Position numbers and translations under genes: made by a program | Shown: piece after piece, positions 1-18,329 of the stretch | Position numbering within the stretch: position 1 is the stretch's first letter | Layout of the letters: each line of letters begins with the position of its first letter | The notes under the pieces: generated by a model | What the model saw: the letters and a program-made list of their open reading frames with translations, nothing else | What the model was told of the DNA's origin: nothing | Database searches by the model: none | From: Glandiceps talaboti | Lineage: Eukaryota; Hemichordata; Enteropneusta; Spengelidae | Direction of reading: 5' to 3' | Length of the DNA: 64,000 bases | Assembly: GCF_964340395.1 (NCBI RefSeq) | Contig: NC_135550.1 | Coordinates: 10,051,908 to 10,115,907 of the forward strand

Positions 1-3000
1 TCTTTGATGATTGCCCCAGTGTTCGATTTTTTATTGAAATTACAGGATTGAAGCGATGACATCGATCTATTTTGCCCTAGTCATGTACCATTGCTAATAT
101 TGGGGTTATTCCCTCATGCCTTCATTGCATTTAATTGTAACATCCCGTTTTCGTGAGATAGTCGTGTCGTAAATATTCAACACCACAAAGTGGTCGGGAT
201 ATCTTTTTATGGATATGATACGACTTGCCTTTTAAAATTGTCAATCAGTATTTCTGACTTAAAAATTAAACTATGGTCCACCATTAAATTATTAAATTAT
301 GGTCCAGAATTATTTTGCTTATTCCATGCGAATGAATGTACTTTCATCATCTATTTCAGGGAAGAACTCAGAAATATTTTTTCCAACCGTAAATGTTCTG
401 AATAACGCAATGGATCATTATTCTGGTAACCATAGTCACAACATACTTATTCCAAACAAGACAAGCTGGAAAACCATACGCTTAATATGTTAGTTGACAG
501 CTACTGTAAGTTCACATGTCTGAAACAATATAGTTACCTAAATGATTGATAATTGCTTCTCCAACATTAAATCATTTTTAATGAAAAAAATAATTTACAA
601 GGAAAAGTGTTTTTATTTTCAACCAAGTGACATGTGTTGCAATATTTAAGCTTCCAATTCATCAATGTTGCAGATGATTAATCTAATTCAGTTTTGAAGA
701 TGTCAAAAGATTAATAAATTAACATCCATAATTTGATAACGTCTAACAGTAGTGCTGCATAGGCACGATTAAAACATGCCAAATATAATTGTAAAGTATC
801 AAATTTAACACCTTGATAATAATAATAATAATAATAATAATCAATATTATCAACGTAACCAAACTATTGGAATGAAATGAAACCGATATCAGACACTTAA
901 CTCTGAGGGTAGGTCGAGGTCAGAAGCTTTCATTCTCTAAAGACTGCAATTGCAAATGTTATTAATAAACAATGAATATGATTGGAAAATTCCGTCTGTA
1001 AAATATTTGCATCTGATTAGTGGCATTTGCTAACATTGTCTCCAGGTTATCTCTGAAGTATTATTTTTCAAACGACGTACACATATACTCTATGACCGTG
1101 TTGTGCAGTATGTAGTTCTTAACAAATCGATTCACGGATTGTAATGACTCTGTTTCACATCCTGAACATTACGGTGGAAGACATGTAGGTTCATCAAGCA
1201 TAGAGTTGTGGTTTCGCCATGCAAATACGTATATAGGTTACAACTTGTGAGTAATGTTCGTGAGACTTTGAATTAATCAATTAATCTAGGTGTGCGAATA
1301 ACATAATTTTGTCACGCCACCCCCCCCCCACACACACACCTCTGCTGCGATGTAACTCATCATTGTAACCCTCAACTGTTTATCTAAGACATTCACAGCA
1401 TATTTTAACACTGCAAAATAGTAAATCCTTAGAATAGGTTAACTATAAGTTCGTATGTTAGAAAGGTCTACCTTATTCACAATGTAATAATAATACATGT
1501 AACGAGTTCACGTGAAACTCTCACATTCTTTGGGGTGAGTTTAGCTGTAAAATTGCAACATGTGTTCTGTTTGTGCATATCTTCATGGTGACATGGAAAA
1601 TGTATAATTTACATTTACTATTTTTCGGAAACGAAAAGACACCTGTTCTTACATGGCCAGGATATTGGAATATCTTAAAATGAATGAGCAAAGCAGCAAT
1701 GAATTTATAGCCTTCCGGACAGGTAGTCACTGCTGTTGGTAAGTTTCTCCTTTATTCCTTGGCGTATACATTGTAACCCCAATACTTCACGTAGTTCTAT
1801 TGAATTCAATATACATTTACTGTGTATTTTCTTAATTCACATAATAGATTACATCTTAATAAAGGGGTAAACTAATAAAATGTACATTGAGAAACAAAAG
1901 GGCAATATTTGTGAAAATATTAGATAATATAATTGTTCACAAATACTACATGACTAGCAAAGATATAGGGTAAGTACAGCAATTTAGAGAAAGGCTTTAA
2001 TAGTAGTAGTTATCATACTATGCTATGGCTTTAAGAAATCTTAAAGGGGAAGGCTACTTTGAGACAAAAGGTAAATAAGATACAATTAATTGGTTTCATT
2101 GACTTTAGCATACCATTATGGAATTGGCACCGACCTGAACGTAGGCGGAAGTGACGTACGAGACTACAATGGCAACTTGAATTGTCGACTGTTTCTATTG
2201 CTCATTGACACCTTACAATTACGATAACAATTTAAGTAGTCTACATTTATACATTAAACAGAAGTTGCCTTGCAACATAGGATTGATGCCAGCTCTGTAG
2301 TGATAAGTAAAAGTAATTAAAACCCAACGTATATTATCTCATTTAGCTATCCAAGCTTTTATTATACAACGTAAATTCACAAGGTATCCTTCTAGTCTCC
2401 TGTAAGCCCAGCTCATATCGGGTTTTGCATTCAGTTAATCTTCAAGTATTATTATGCACTCAAATTGCCCATGTCCTCAGAAAGTCATGTAAATTCATGG
2501 AGAGCACAATACAGAGTTACTGTAAACACTTGAACTACGATTTCATAATATACATTGGGTCAGTTGAATGCTGCATTTGACGTTGAAAGAAATCACGATT
2601 TACCTTGTTAATTTTAACCACTCGTCGTCTATGTTATAATTTCCCTCTTGTCAACTTTCTGCATGTAGGGACAGTCAGTTGAGCACTTTGTTGAGATAAT
2701 TGCTATTTTTCTCTTTTCCCTTCAATAACTTTAATAAGTCCAAGCTACCTGAACATATGCCCGACAGATAATTTATACTCATGGGGAAACTGCCTTAAAA
2801 CATACATGAACTTAAAAAGGTAGTATTGTCGATGTTGATTATGGTTTCATCAAGTGTTAAAGTGGTTGGTGTGGAACTTTACGTCCATTACATGCTTAAT
2901 GTAGAAAGCAGATTTTTATAATAACAGTAGATAATATATATGATGTTGACACAAACGCAGATTTGGGCACACAACACCTGATCTATTTTGGGGTTTTATT

Positions 3001-3237
3001 TTCTTAGAAAATTGAAATTTGATAAATTTTACATCGTATTAGTATTCACGTTTTGGTTATCTCTATCAAAACTTACACCTTTACAACTGAAGTACTGCAA
3101 TTGTTATCCAAGGCTTTTGAAAAACTATGTTGTATTTTTATTAGCAAAATTTCAAAAACGTGTAAGAAAATTAAAAAAATCCTAAAATAATACATCAGAT
3201 GTTACAGATAGATATTAGCACTATTGCAAATACATAC
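1..3237. other. No gene recognised
   Basis: AT-rich sequence without recognised exons. In the tandem-gene or alternative-promoter models the later exons of bestrophin copy 1 should lie here or beyond the left edge. None was identified by eye, but short exons without a Met would be easy to miss. Confidence 0.5.
816..842. repeat. (ATA)n microsatellite
   Basis: About nine trinucleotide units in otherwise unremarkable sequence. Confidence 0.85.
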
Positions 3238-3282
3238 ATCCACCAAACATCCATCCAAACATCCATCCATCCATCCACCCTT

Positions 3283-3329
<47 letters not shown>

Positions 3330-3369
3330 TACATACATACATACATACATACATACATACATACATACA
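3238..3369. repeat. Compound (ATCC)n-(AC)n-(ATAC)n microsatellite
   Basis: ATCC units, then (AC)n from about 3284, then (ATAC)n from about 3325. Open frames on both strands here are repeat translations. Confidence 0.9.
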
Positions 3370-3849
3370 AGTTCCAATACCATTATGATTATTTCAGAAT
3401 TGCGTTCCCCAAATTCACACCTACAATATGGCAACAAATACTGTCACGTTGGTTCCTAACGTACATCAAACATGAGTACGCTTCATGGTTGTTACCAACA
3501 AAATCCCAGCCTGTCACAAAATACCTACATTTATCCTATTATTCAAATATATATTTTTACGTTAAATAGAAATTCCACTATTAATGAAAAAACTCTATCG
3601 ATGGCACTATTTCATGTAAAACAAAAACAAAACCACATGTGGTGCATCATAAGTTTTAATGATGATATAATATCCATACAAATGCTTTTGATCAATTTTA
3701 TATGCCGCGCAGCTAGGGTAATCATAATAGGTCAAGAGGTCGCCAGTATTGACCAACTATGAACACGTATTCATAGCACGATCGCAATAGTAATCTGAAT
3801 TGCAACGATCAACCAGAAGTTGTGCTAATGCCTTGCATTTTAAAACAAC

Positions 3850-3895
3850 TTACGTGGGCCGGCCGAGTGGTTTCCGTATAGCGACGTTTTGAATG
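3850..3895 (+). other. tRNA A-box-like relic
   Basis: GGCCGAGTGGTTTCCGTA resembles the A-box region of type II tRNAs, but no B box or tRNA fold follows. Possibly an eroded SINE; weak. Confidence 0.15.
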
Positions 3896-5116
3896 ACAAA
3901 TTTAAAACATGAACGCTACTGAGGAATACTTTTATTCATATATGTCTGGTGAGAATTGCCCTGTCATGTGTACTTAAACACGTCTACTAATATATGCAAA
4001 GGAAAGAGGGATTGTTTGATGCTGAGTGCTCACTGACTGCATGTTCATGCTATTTGCATACGGTGTTGATGGTGTAGATGAATACAACAATCGTCACAGA
4101 TGCTGGTTGTCATATCTATCCTACTTGGTCTTTGACACAAAAAAGTGTGAATTTACCATAGCAATTTACTTCTTCCTGTATCTGTACATAGGAGTATGTT
4201 CGAACAGGGCTAACAAACTGTAAGAAGTACATTTAAGCTGTTATTCTAAAAATGGAGAAAAATAAATACACCGTGAAAACACAGTCATACATGCGTCTGG
4301 GGCTGTTAAATGCTTGTTGTGAGCAAATGACAAGGCAGTTGAATACATGTAAAGGAATAAAGGAGGCAACACACTCTCAGCGTGGAATTAATAATGTTGT
4401 GCTTTATTGTAAAGAACAAACTTTTCATAGCACTAAATATTTTTTAGATGTTAAGACCTTTGCGGTGTAAACATTGAAACATTTCTTATTCCCTTTCTTT
4501 TATTCTCCAAAGTCATCCTGAAAATTCACGCTTTTGATACTTCCAGTGAAGATTTGGTATCTCTCCTTGGCTATGGTCGTTCTTCCCTGGTAGTTTTTTT
4601 AGATCGATTGTTTGGCGTTTTACATTAGGTGGAAAACAATAAGTTAGCAAATAACACTCGATCAGTTAACTGTTCAAATAAAGAACTTGCTGACATCAGC
4701 ATATATATACGTTTGAATCCCTACACAATCTAGTTTATACTAATAGAACAAATTTACGTATCGGAGATTATCTCGGTTTTAGTGTGATTGATGTTTCAAT
4801 GTTTTATGTGTAAGCTAATACACCTGTAAGATCTCTGTGAGTGTCAAGATATGTCGGGAGATTCACGATGCATTGCATTATTAACTCGTGATTCTATATA
4901 AGGATACACTCGTCATCGTTGATGTCACACTTGTACAACAATTATAAGAAAATTCATAAATAAAATCCATAACAAGGAGTATGATATGATGGAGAGAAGA
5001 ATGGAGTCAAATGAACAAATTCATTTTTAGCTAACAGCCAGGCAAATCGTCGCCTTGGCTACAACTAATTTATAACAAACTGAACTGGTTTTTTAAAATT
5101 AATATCATAAACTTAC

Positions 5117-5633
5117 CCGCATTTACCACATGATCCATGGTTGGAAACCGTTTCTTAACACTTTGCGAGACAGCACGGAACAACAATAAAATTGAAAGAT
5201 TTATGTAACGCACCATTGTCCGGCGCATTAATTTCCCTTCCTCGTCCTCTCCATCAATATGTGCTGCAACATTGTAAACTAGTCTATCCGGCCATGGTAT
5301 GGCTAAAAATTGATCCCACCAACGATGGATAATAACAGATACGTAGAAACCCAACACAAAACTGACGGGTATCCGACCACTGAAGTCGTTTGCGTAGATA
5401 CATACCGCCTCGAAGGCAGACCGCTGATTTGGTGTCAGCGCCAGTCTGTAAACAAGACTTATAATGGTATAGGCACCGAGGAACACAAGGAATTCCCTCC
5501 GTAGAAGTTTATAAACACTGCCCTTCCAGCGAAATAATACCTTGAAATAGTTGCTGACTTCTTGTACCTTGGGCTGTAAGACAAGAAAAGGTTTTCTCAT
5601 TGTAAGGTCGTTACAACTCCTCAAGTCAGTCAT
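5117..5633 (-). CDS. Bestrophin first coding exon, copy 1 (partial gene)
   Basis: Encodes the N-terminal third of a bestrophin, a pentameric calcium-activated anion channel of the plasma or organelle membrane. Family signatures are visible: RWKGSVYKLL (residues 35-44), the pore-neck motif IPVSFVLGFYV (88-98, with the neck residues matching human BEST1 I76, F80 and F84 at I88, F92 and F96), HRWWDQF (103-109), PWPDRLVY (113-120) and KRFPTMDHVV (161-170). Hydrophobic segments lie at about 47-66, 88-103 and 144-153. The exon ends after the first base of a Gly codon at 5117, followed by a consensus GTAAGT donor (5116-5111); codons read past it are intronic. Met1 has a poor start context. Met12 (5600) has A at -3 and gives a length close to vertebrate bestrophins, so it may be the real start. 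The Ca-binding region and the remaining exons are not in this exon and were not found to the left. Confidence 0.93.
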
Positions 5634-5701
5634 ACGTACACACAGTGACTGACTGATGAAGAGGTCCCTGTCTTTACTCTCAACTGATCACATGAATCAT
5701 G

Positions 5702-5753
5702 GATGTTTGGAAAGCAAGTTGAACAGCTGCTTTATACGGCGCTAGTATGATGG
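5702..5753 (-). promoter_or_regulatory. Putative core promoter of bestrophin copy 1
   Basis: Read on the minus strand, a TATAAA box (5736-5731) is followed almost at once by a CAGCTG E-box (5729-5724), about 70-100 bp upstream of the start codons. Start of transcription would be expected near 5700-5706 (inference). About three quarters of the 53 bp block matches the equivalent position upstream of copy 2, while flanking sequence does not align by eye. Confidence 0.5.
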
Positions 5754-5759
5754 CATGTT

Positions 5760-7623
<1,864 letters not shown>

Positions 7624-8997
7624 TCTCCTCTCATATACATCTTGCCTTAAAAACTGTGCTTACAGATGAAGGTTAACGACATCGATCAAAGTTCTAGTAA
7701 GCCTGCCCGTCAAAATTTCAATTTAAAATGATAATAAACAAAGCTGATCTTTATCTATCCTCAGATACTTTTTTTCAACATGAGGTGAATGTGTTATCAC
7801 GCACATCATGTACTATAACTATTCCCAAGACATATAGCCATGGTTCACAGTCTGTACAAGGTCAGTTATTTTTAGAGACCTCATTTATGCGGATTCAGTC
7901 TTATGGGCTCGGGTTGGGTTATCAAAACTGTATGGCCCGCCGAGACAAGTTTATGACCCAATTTGGTTTTTTTCATAGAAAATGACCAAATATACAGCTT
8001 TCACTGAATCATACGAAACGAAATCAAACCACACCGCCACAAACAACGTTAACTAGAAGCTAAAATTATAGCAACAATGTAGCACGGTAGTACTATGTTT
8101 GACGAAAACTTGCGACAATAAAACTAACAAAGTAAAATGTATAGTGTGATAACTATAATCAAACACTGATACTTTCTAAAGAAGCTATTTATAAAAGAAT
8201 ATATATCACTTCCTAGTTACTGCTATCAGACAAGCCAATGCCATAAAACGTATAAGCTGAGCACCGTCTACTAGCAATATGGGACAATGAGGGATTTCCT
8301 AAGGATAAATTTATACGACCCTTTCGATATACAGATTGACTGCACATATCTGGCTACATCTTGTCATGCGCAGGAGTCGGGAAAATAACATCGGAGTAGC
8401 AACAAATTATTTCACCCGCTGGCCATGTATATTTGACCAATATGAAATCGCACTACCTACATACTACATTCAGGAAAGTAATATCACGTTAGAATGAAGT
8501 TTCTCTTCTGACATTTTTGGTTATTCCTGAATATACAAGTATATAATGTATATATTTGAAAGGGGAAGCAGGACCGTAAAGATGCAAATACGAAAACTAA
8601 ATATTTTAATAGTGATTTTAATAGTCATGGACATTTACCACCGTCATGGGTAATAAAACAGTCACTAGGTATATGGCTTCTGTATTTTAATTGTCACGCA
8701 GTAGCATTCAAATCTGGTTTTAAGTTATTCAGGTCTCATCTGGTGTTTATCATGAAGGGTCACATTGTTAACGACAAGCAAAAGGAAAACTGAGAAAGAA
8801 CGGCAATGACTTTCTCAATATACCATCCATGACTGTCGTTATATAACAGCGACAACGTTAAGCGTGTCCAGCGATGTCATGTATAAATCATCAACAAATT
8901 ATGCAGGCCGTACGATAATTACACACATAAAACAAAATTGTAAAACGAAAATAAAATTGGTTATATATAATTTGTCCAATTTTGTTTCATGGAACAG

Positions 8998-9106
<109 letters not shown>

Positions 9107-9346
9107 GTTTGCGATATAATTATTATCAAAGCTCTCCTCTTTGTAGCCACTAGAGCGTCATTTTACGCTAAGCCCTATTTTTGAGTTTTTGTTTAGTTTT
9201 GTGCAATTTTGTGGCGTATTATTATTTTCTTTGAGCTCAGAGTATGATTCAAAAGAAGCATAAATAGGAAATACACGTAATGTGAAAAATGACACAACAT
9301 TTCCCATTGTATATAGCTGGTTACTTAGATGAATAAATTTTATAGC

Positions 9347-9348
<2 letters not shown>

Positions 9349-9405
<57 letters not shown>
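9349..9405. repeat. (TA)n tract abutting hairpin
   Basis: About 28 TA units directly left of the fold-back element at 9407. Confidence 0.9.
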
Positions 9406-9406
<1 letters not shown>

Positions 9407-9408
<2 letters not shown>

Positions 9409-9535
9409 GAAAGAAGACGAGTATGTTATCCATCATAGATTTACACTACGGTCCGTTTCACCTAATGGATCATCATTTGGTGAAACGGACCGTAGTGTAA
9501 ATCTGTAATGGAATAACATACTCGTCTTCTTTCAT
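9407..9535. mobile_element. Long hairpin (fold-back element or MITE candidate)
   Basis: Two arms of about 61 bases (9407-9467 and 9474-9535) are near-perfect reverse complements around a 6-base loop. Only a one-base length difference and a few mismatches interrupt them. The outer ends read ATGAAAGAAGACGAG and its complement. The left end abuts a (TA)n tract (9349-9405), as expected of an element inserted at TA. It encodes nothing. Confidence 0.6.
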
Positions 9536-9602
9536 TCTTTTGTATGAAATGCTCTCCATGGAGAGTGAGCACTGTACTTGGCGAAAAAAGAATGAAACTA
9601 TT

Positions 9603-9783
<181 letters not shown>

Positions 9784-10334
9784 CAAAAGCTGATTTCTTG
9801 TCAATGTTCGGCCACTGCTATCGTATGGCGAATTGTTCATCCCATTTCAATGAACTTTTGTGAGTGAAAAATAATCCTTGAACACAAATTGTGTTGAAAG
9901 CCACAATGCCTTGAAATCAGTATTACGCGTTATGCAGGTTATTACTAATGTTACGGCAAAGCAAGGGGATAAAGCTACATTTGTGTATAATTACACCACA
10001 GTAACTACACTCTGACCACACACACACGCCATAAATCGATTATACAGAGGAAGAGAACTGATGCAAATGAATGTAATTACCATCGAGTATTTCAGCCACC
10101 GATATTTCATTACACGTATAACTCAACATTTGACCCTCGAAAACATCATTTAAATTCTCCGCTTGCTAACCAACAAACAACATTGCAGGCATTAATCAAC
10201 CCCTGTAAATGGGCCTTCACTTCCTGATGTTATAGAAATTACTCATTGAAAGACGGATTTCGTACAATTATTTTCACAATATTCGGCAGAAAAGAGCCCT
10301 CTAATAAGCAGCATTTAGACGTCATGCCTGGCTA

Positions 10335-10407
10335 TAATGAATGACGTCATACACCATTTGATTTATTTATTGTGGATGTCATGTTTGATTGGAATTAATT
10401 ATTCAAA
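10335..10407. promoter_or_regulatory. Shared non-coding block A with CRE palindrome and homeodomain core
   Basis: Matches 42300-42373 in order and spacing: a 16-base block with the palindrome TGACGTCA (10342-10349), a 10-base TTTGATTTAT block, and a 13-base ATTAATTATTCAA block. No open frame explains it. It lies about 4.6 kb upstream of bestrophin copy 1. Enhancer function is inference; the similarity is seen directly. Confidence 0.5.
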
Positions 10408-13400
10408 ACTTTGTCAACGTCTAAATTTATGTCCCAGTGCTTACAGCAAGCAGTTTGTTGTAACCAGCTGTGATCAAGTTGATGTAGATGCTGAAGTTGA
10501 AAGGTCAGAATGCTGTATCTGTGCCACCTTTCCACCAACTTTAATAATCTAACTGTTAAATTTATGTGCACTATAATCCAGCACTTGATATTGTTATAAT
10601 ATTTCAGTCTTTGCTATTAACTGGTAGGCCTTTGTGTTCATTTGTATTCGTTAGCACACCGTTGTGTCGAGTGCTGTTTTGGATATGTCTTCATTTACGC
10701 CAAAGAATATATTCATGCAAAGATAAACCCATTAAACAGTTAAATATATTTGAGACAAAAGATGTATTATCCGTGTCTCAAAATTAAATTGTTTCTGAAC
10801 TCCTCAAGGCCCGTTTGATGAATGGTACATTTTAACTATACATGTTCCCTGCATTCAGCGTGTTATATGCTACTAATCTGTATGCACATACATAGGTCGA
10901 TACAGTGTAATACTTTTTAAAAATAATTTTACAATATACAATTTACAGTGATTTGAAGAAAATGCAGTCTCGAAAGATCATGACTCTACGATAAACGCTA
11001 CTTTACCTTAGCCTGGATATTTAATGAATAAATATCTCGTAAAGTATACATATACATATATAAATAAAAATACGGATTAGTTGGCGAGTGTACTATGTAC
11101 AGTAGTTTGAACATTTTAACGTACAGTTGCTCACATTGAGTTGGGTTTGCCCATGAAGTTTTTTTTTGCATGATGTTACATCTTCCATCCCTTTGGTGTG
11201 TCGAAGCCTGAGGAAAACAAAATATAACACTTACGAAATCACATTTATAGCCCGAGTAAGGTGTATTTGTCATATTAAACTTACATATCGACCGCGACAG
11301 GTAGTAAATGTTTGGAGCAATTTGTATGATGACAGATTCACTGCTTCAATCAAAGTTAGCAGCTGTAAAGAATTGTATGCTTTGAAGACATAAACTCTTC
11401 TATAATCTCAGGTGACTAAATTTACCCCTGCCCCTTTCAACTTTAATAAACTATTCTTCGAAGCGTACATTAATCGCACTTTCATGAAAGCGCAGTCGTG
11501 CGTGGTTAAATGCTACTTTGACCACTCACTACGTCCGTGTTGCTCTTTTTCTGTGAAAAACATCCAGCAGACAACTTCCTCATAGCCATGAGTATGTGTT
11601 TAAAACTGAAAGCATTCAGATCTTGTGTATATTTTAAAACTAAGAGCACTCCAATCTTTCATTCCGATCTTGCGTGTGGAATTTCCACAATCAAAATAAA
11701 AGGTCAAGAAAACTTAACGAGAGCATAACGTAAAAGGAAACTTAATATTGATTGCACTGTGGAAGCTTTATGCAATAAATAACATGAAATGTCTTCCAGG
11801 AAATATTTGTTTCTTTATAGTAAATACGTCTTTGCTACATGGCACACATGTACACTCCTACAACTGAGATACGCCGATGTGATTATTCACATTGTTTGTA
11901 ACTCAACCAACGAAAGTGGACAAAACACCTAAATGGTCATAAGTGACATAATGCACTGAACAGAAGTAGATTTTGATAATGTTATGCAATAACCTTATCA
12001 GAACAAGGTGGGAACTGCACCACTTTAGGGGTTACCTATTATTTGGCCATCATGGTACCAAATCGGTCTACAACTACTATTATGTGGAGTGTGTTACAGA
12101 GTAGAAGTAGACGGTGGTACAAAAATGCCATGTAGTTTTTCTTATCATCATTAATGGACTTTTAATTAGACTTTATTTAAACTCCATAACCTGTTAAACC
12201 AATGCATCTACATTGATAGCGTCGAGATAAAGATAAAAATGTACAATATTGTATTTAAAAATATCACTAAGCTGGTATATATAGTACGTGAAATATGTAA
12301 TGGTGGTTACAGGAAAGAGCTAGAAATGAAAAGCATTGACACTGAAAGAAACCAACCACACTGAATTACGACACAGTGTATGAAACATGCAGGAAAATAT
12401 ACAAGAAAAACATTTCACCTTTATCATTTCACCTCGAAGATAAAGGTCAAGGTCAAATCAAATAATGTGGACAAAAAAGGGAAAGCCGATAATATGGACG
12501 TAGACGTTTCAATTTCGTCACAAATTATATGAGTAACAGGAAGACTTCGGTACATACGTTCTATGTATCACTTTCCCCAAGCTTCAAAAGAAATCATCCA
12601 CACCTTGAGACTATAAAACCCTTGTAAGACACACAATCTGGCATGATGTCAGTATTTGACCTTGGAGGTCAATCAATGTCACATGAAATCTAATCTTACA
12701 TGCAGAAAGATCCCATCCGATAATGGAAGATATTCGAACCTAAACGGATTTTCCAGGTATTAAGATGATGATGGATATCTGCGACTAATACTGTTGCCAT
12801 TTGGTCAAATTTGCATATATCGCGATAGTATGCGCTGTGCATAGCATGTCACATTTGTGCTAGGTTTGAATAAAAATCGACACATTTGTGTCCGAGATAT
12901 GGCTGGAAACACACTCAAGCATTGATATGGTACTTTCCACTCTGAAGCAACATAAACTTAACGCTGCGAAAAGTAGACAAATAGGCGTAGGAATACACTG
13001 TCCTAGCACTGCAAACGGGCGATGCCAAGAACCTGTTAGCAGTGGACACAACTTGTCAAGCCCTCCTTAAGGTTCACAGCGCACTCAGTCATGATTCATC
13101 CTAAGTTGCAATAATATTAAGATATAACACATAGTCCTTTGTCATAAATACATCAACACAGTTATTGCAGTTAACATAGTATTTCACATGGATGTATTTA
13201 GCTCTTTTGATGTTTGATACGACAACAGTAATTTGACCTCCCCCAAAATTGATCACCACGCATTTGATATAGTATATATGTAATATTTATCGATTCGTAC
13301 GCTACCACTATATGAAAAGTGATATTATTAACTAAAAATATAGGTTGAACCATCCTTAGAAGTGCATACATTTAGCAGTTTAGTACTTTGTTGTAATATT

Positions 13401-14000
13401 TTATCAATATAACTGACGAGTTAAGAATGTTAAACCTGATATGATAGATGATTGCTTAAGGCAATTTGTCATATCTTGTGTACTATGTGCACTAATTTAT
13501 AAAAATGTTTCTAAAAATAAAGACTGAGGAATATGTGTTCCTAACACGCAATTAATAAGTAAATAACAGAGAGATGATTTATTTACTCAACGTATTTAGT
13601 AAAACCTGAAATTTCAAAGCGTCATGGGGGAATTCACACAAAATATTAGCACTGAGAAAGGTGTTTTGCTTTGAAAACTACAATCTCATCATTTATCTCA
13701 TGAACTCGTGTGTCGACACTGCAAAGCTTCCACACTAAAGCAGAACACAAGTCAATCACAATATTTTTCAACTTGGCAATCGATGAACCTGTAATGGGCA
13801 CTCGATCTTCTACCAACAGTGCGACTTTCCCAGATGTTCTAATTTCTAGTTTCTAATCGTATATATTCTGGAAAGCTCTTCTCTGAATGTTTGTATGCTG
13901 GCATGATTATTTCAGAATCATATCCCATTTACAGCTATTTAGAGCCATGAGACATTACTGAACCCGTAACGTGAGATGCAAATATCCTTTGCTCTCCTGG
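10408..14000. other. No gene recognised
   Basis: Short chance frames only. A TCAAGGTCAA-type half-site cluster near 12447 and a TTGACCTTGGAGGTCAA near 12656 may be fragments of the AGGTCA repeat family. Confidence 0.45.
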
Positions 14001-14066
14001 GATAGATTAAAGTGGCTAAGGGCCTATGATTTGTTTTGAATTACGGGCTTTCGGATCGATCCCACT
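14001..14066 (+). other. Possible tRNA-derived SINE head
   Basis: AGTGGCTAAGGGCC resembles an RNA polymerase III A box, and TTTCGGATCGATCCC, about 37 bases on, resembles a B box. No full tRNA cloverleaf is convincing. It lies directly upstream of the microsatellite at 14151, and a simple-repeat tail is common for SINEs. Confidence 0.22.
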
Positions 14067-14148
14067 AGCATATTTAAATAAGATAAGGGAATATGACATC
14101 CTTATCCACGACCATCCCACTCAATTTCAATTGTACGTGCTCATGGCG

Positions 14149-14150
<2 letters not shown>

Positions 14151-14217
<67 letters not shown>

Positions 14218-14234
14218 ATGTATGTATGTATGTA

Positions 14235-14267
<33 letters not shown>

Positions 14268-14320
14268 ATGTATGTATGTATGTATGTATGTATGTATGTA
14301 TGTATGTATGTATGTATGTA

Positions 14321-14355
<35 letters not shown>

Positions 14356-14463
14356 ACGTAAACGTACGCATGTTCGTACGTATATAGTATGTATGTACAA
14401 TTGAGTTGGAATGTTGGATGGATGGTTGGTTGGACGTATGGCCGGGTAGATGGATGGATGGAT
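14151..14463. repeat. Compound (TG)n-(TATG)n-(TCTG)n-(GGAT)n microsatellite
   Basis: TG to 14200, TATG/TG mixtures to about 14321, TCTG to 14354, a short unique stretch, then GGAT/GGTT units from about 14416. All open frames here are repeat translations. Confidence 0.9.
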
Positions 14464-14469
14464 AGCTAG

Positions 14470-17249
<2,780 letters not shown>

Positions 17250-17932
17250 TTATATATACATAATCACTATATACATTATCGTCAATAAATTATAGGTATT
17301 TGAAATCATTTTTATATAATGAAAATATCTTGTATTGGTGAACATGTTCTTAATTCCTATTTCGTTCCCAATATCAACTTCTATTATAAATGACCCGTTG
17401 TTGAAATCATGATTGTATATTTAAAATTGTATCATTACCTTACGCTCAGCTTTTGGACTCTCCGGCGTACCCGCTAACTTGATGTCTGTTTTCAGTTTGC
17501 ATACATACGCTTATAAAATACCTTCCGCGTCCTTGGACTTAAAGCGATCAATCCATCCTAATTTACTGTACATAGATATTCTTCGAATCTCCTCTGTGTT
17601 CCGAAGTACATCTTAAGATTTAAATCCATTTGAAATCACAAAATGAAATACACCAATCGTGTTTGTCATACGTCTCACATTCCGATACAGTGACATCTCC
17701 GTGTAACATTGAATATTTTTATCCTGCTGCAAATGGTTGAACAGATGTAACACTTTCCGAAGGGTTTTTCGCGTTGGTGTTGCTCATGAACCGAGGACGA
17801 TATTCGATTACACACTCACAAAACCGTCGTCATTTTCTGCGGTAAAATTGACGATGTTCCAATTTCGAAGCTTCCCTTGACGTGGAGGAGACCCATACTA
17901 CAAGCTTCGAATGCAGCTAGGCTATCTTCGTA

Positions 17933-18205
17933 TTACATCGAACACGTTGTGGATGAACAAACCGCCGGAAGGAGATCCCTCAATTGACTTCTGCATCTCC
18001 CATCCTCGTCCACGGAAACACACATAAGAATGAGCGATTTCGATATGTCAGCCTCGTACAGCGTATATTCACTGGGGACATTATACAAAATGTGTGTGAT
18101 CTCTGTTTTCAACCAAATAAAGCAATCTCTGGTGAATGTTAAATGATGATATTGATATTCTGAACACTGTCTACGAAATACTTTATTATGTTCCTCGTAT
18201 TCCGA
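17933..18205 (-). CDS. Candidate terminal exon, unknown protein
   Basis: The minus-strand sequence CTGTTTTCATCCCAG is a good 3' splice site ending at 18206. It is followed by 90 open codons (SEYEEHNKVFRRQCSEYQY at the start) to TAA at 17935-17933. The 3' half lies in a CpG-richer patch than its surroundings. No Met start is present, so it would have to be an internal or last exon. Family not recognised. Possibly part of a minus-strand gene with the candidates at 21.5, 23.1 and 29.2 kb. Confidence 0.22.
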   Translation of the reverse strand, partial: SEYEEHNKVFRRQCSEYQYHHLTFTRDCFIWLKTEITHILYNVPSEYTLYEADISKSLILMCVSVDEDGRCRSQLRDLLPAVCSSTTCSM

Positions 18206-18329
18206 CTGGGATGAAAACAGATTGAAGTTTCAATTTCCCAACTGAGATCAAGACAAACTGACTCACTGAGCATGATTGAAACTCTAACACCTTTGAATAA
18301 ATTGCAATTTAATTTCGTATTAACCACTC

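Noticed and set aside
4705-4725. GTTTGAATCCC resembling a tRNA B box
   Set aside because: Isolated word without the rest of a tRNA.
5310-5504. Plus-strand frame inside bestrophin copy 1
   Set aside because: Antisense shadow of a strongly conserved exon.
9550-9563. 14-base palindrome CTCTCCATGGAGAG
   Set aside because: Short palindromes of this length are expected in 64 kb, and nothing around it adds meaning.
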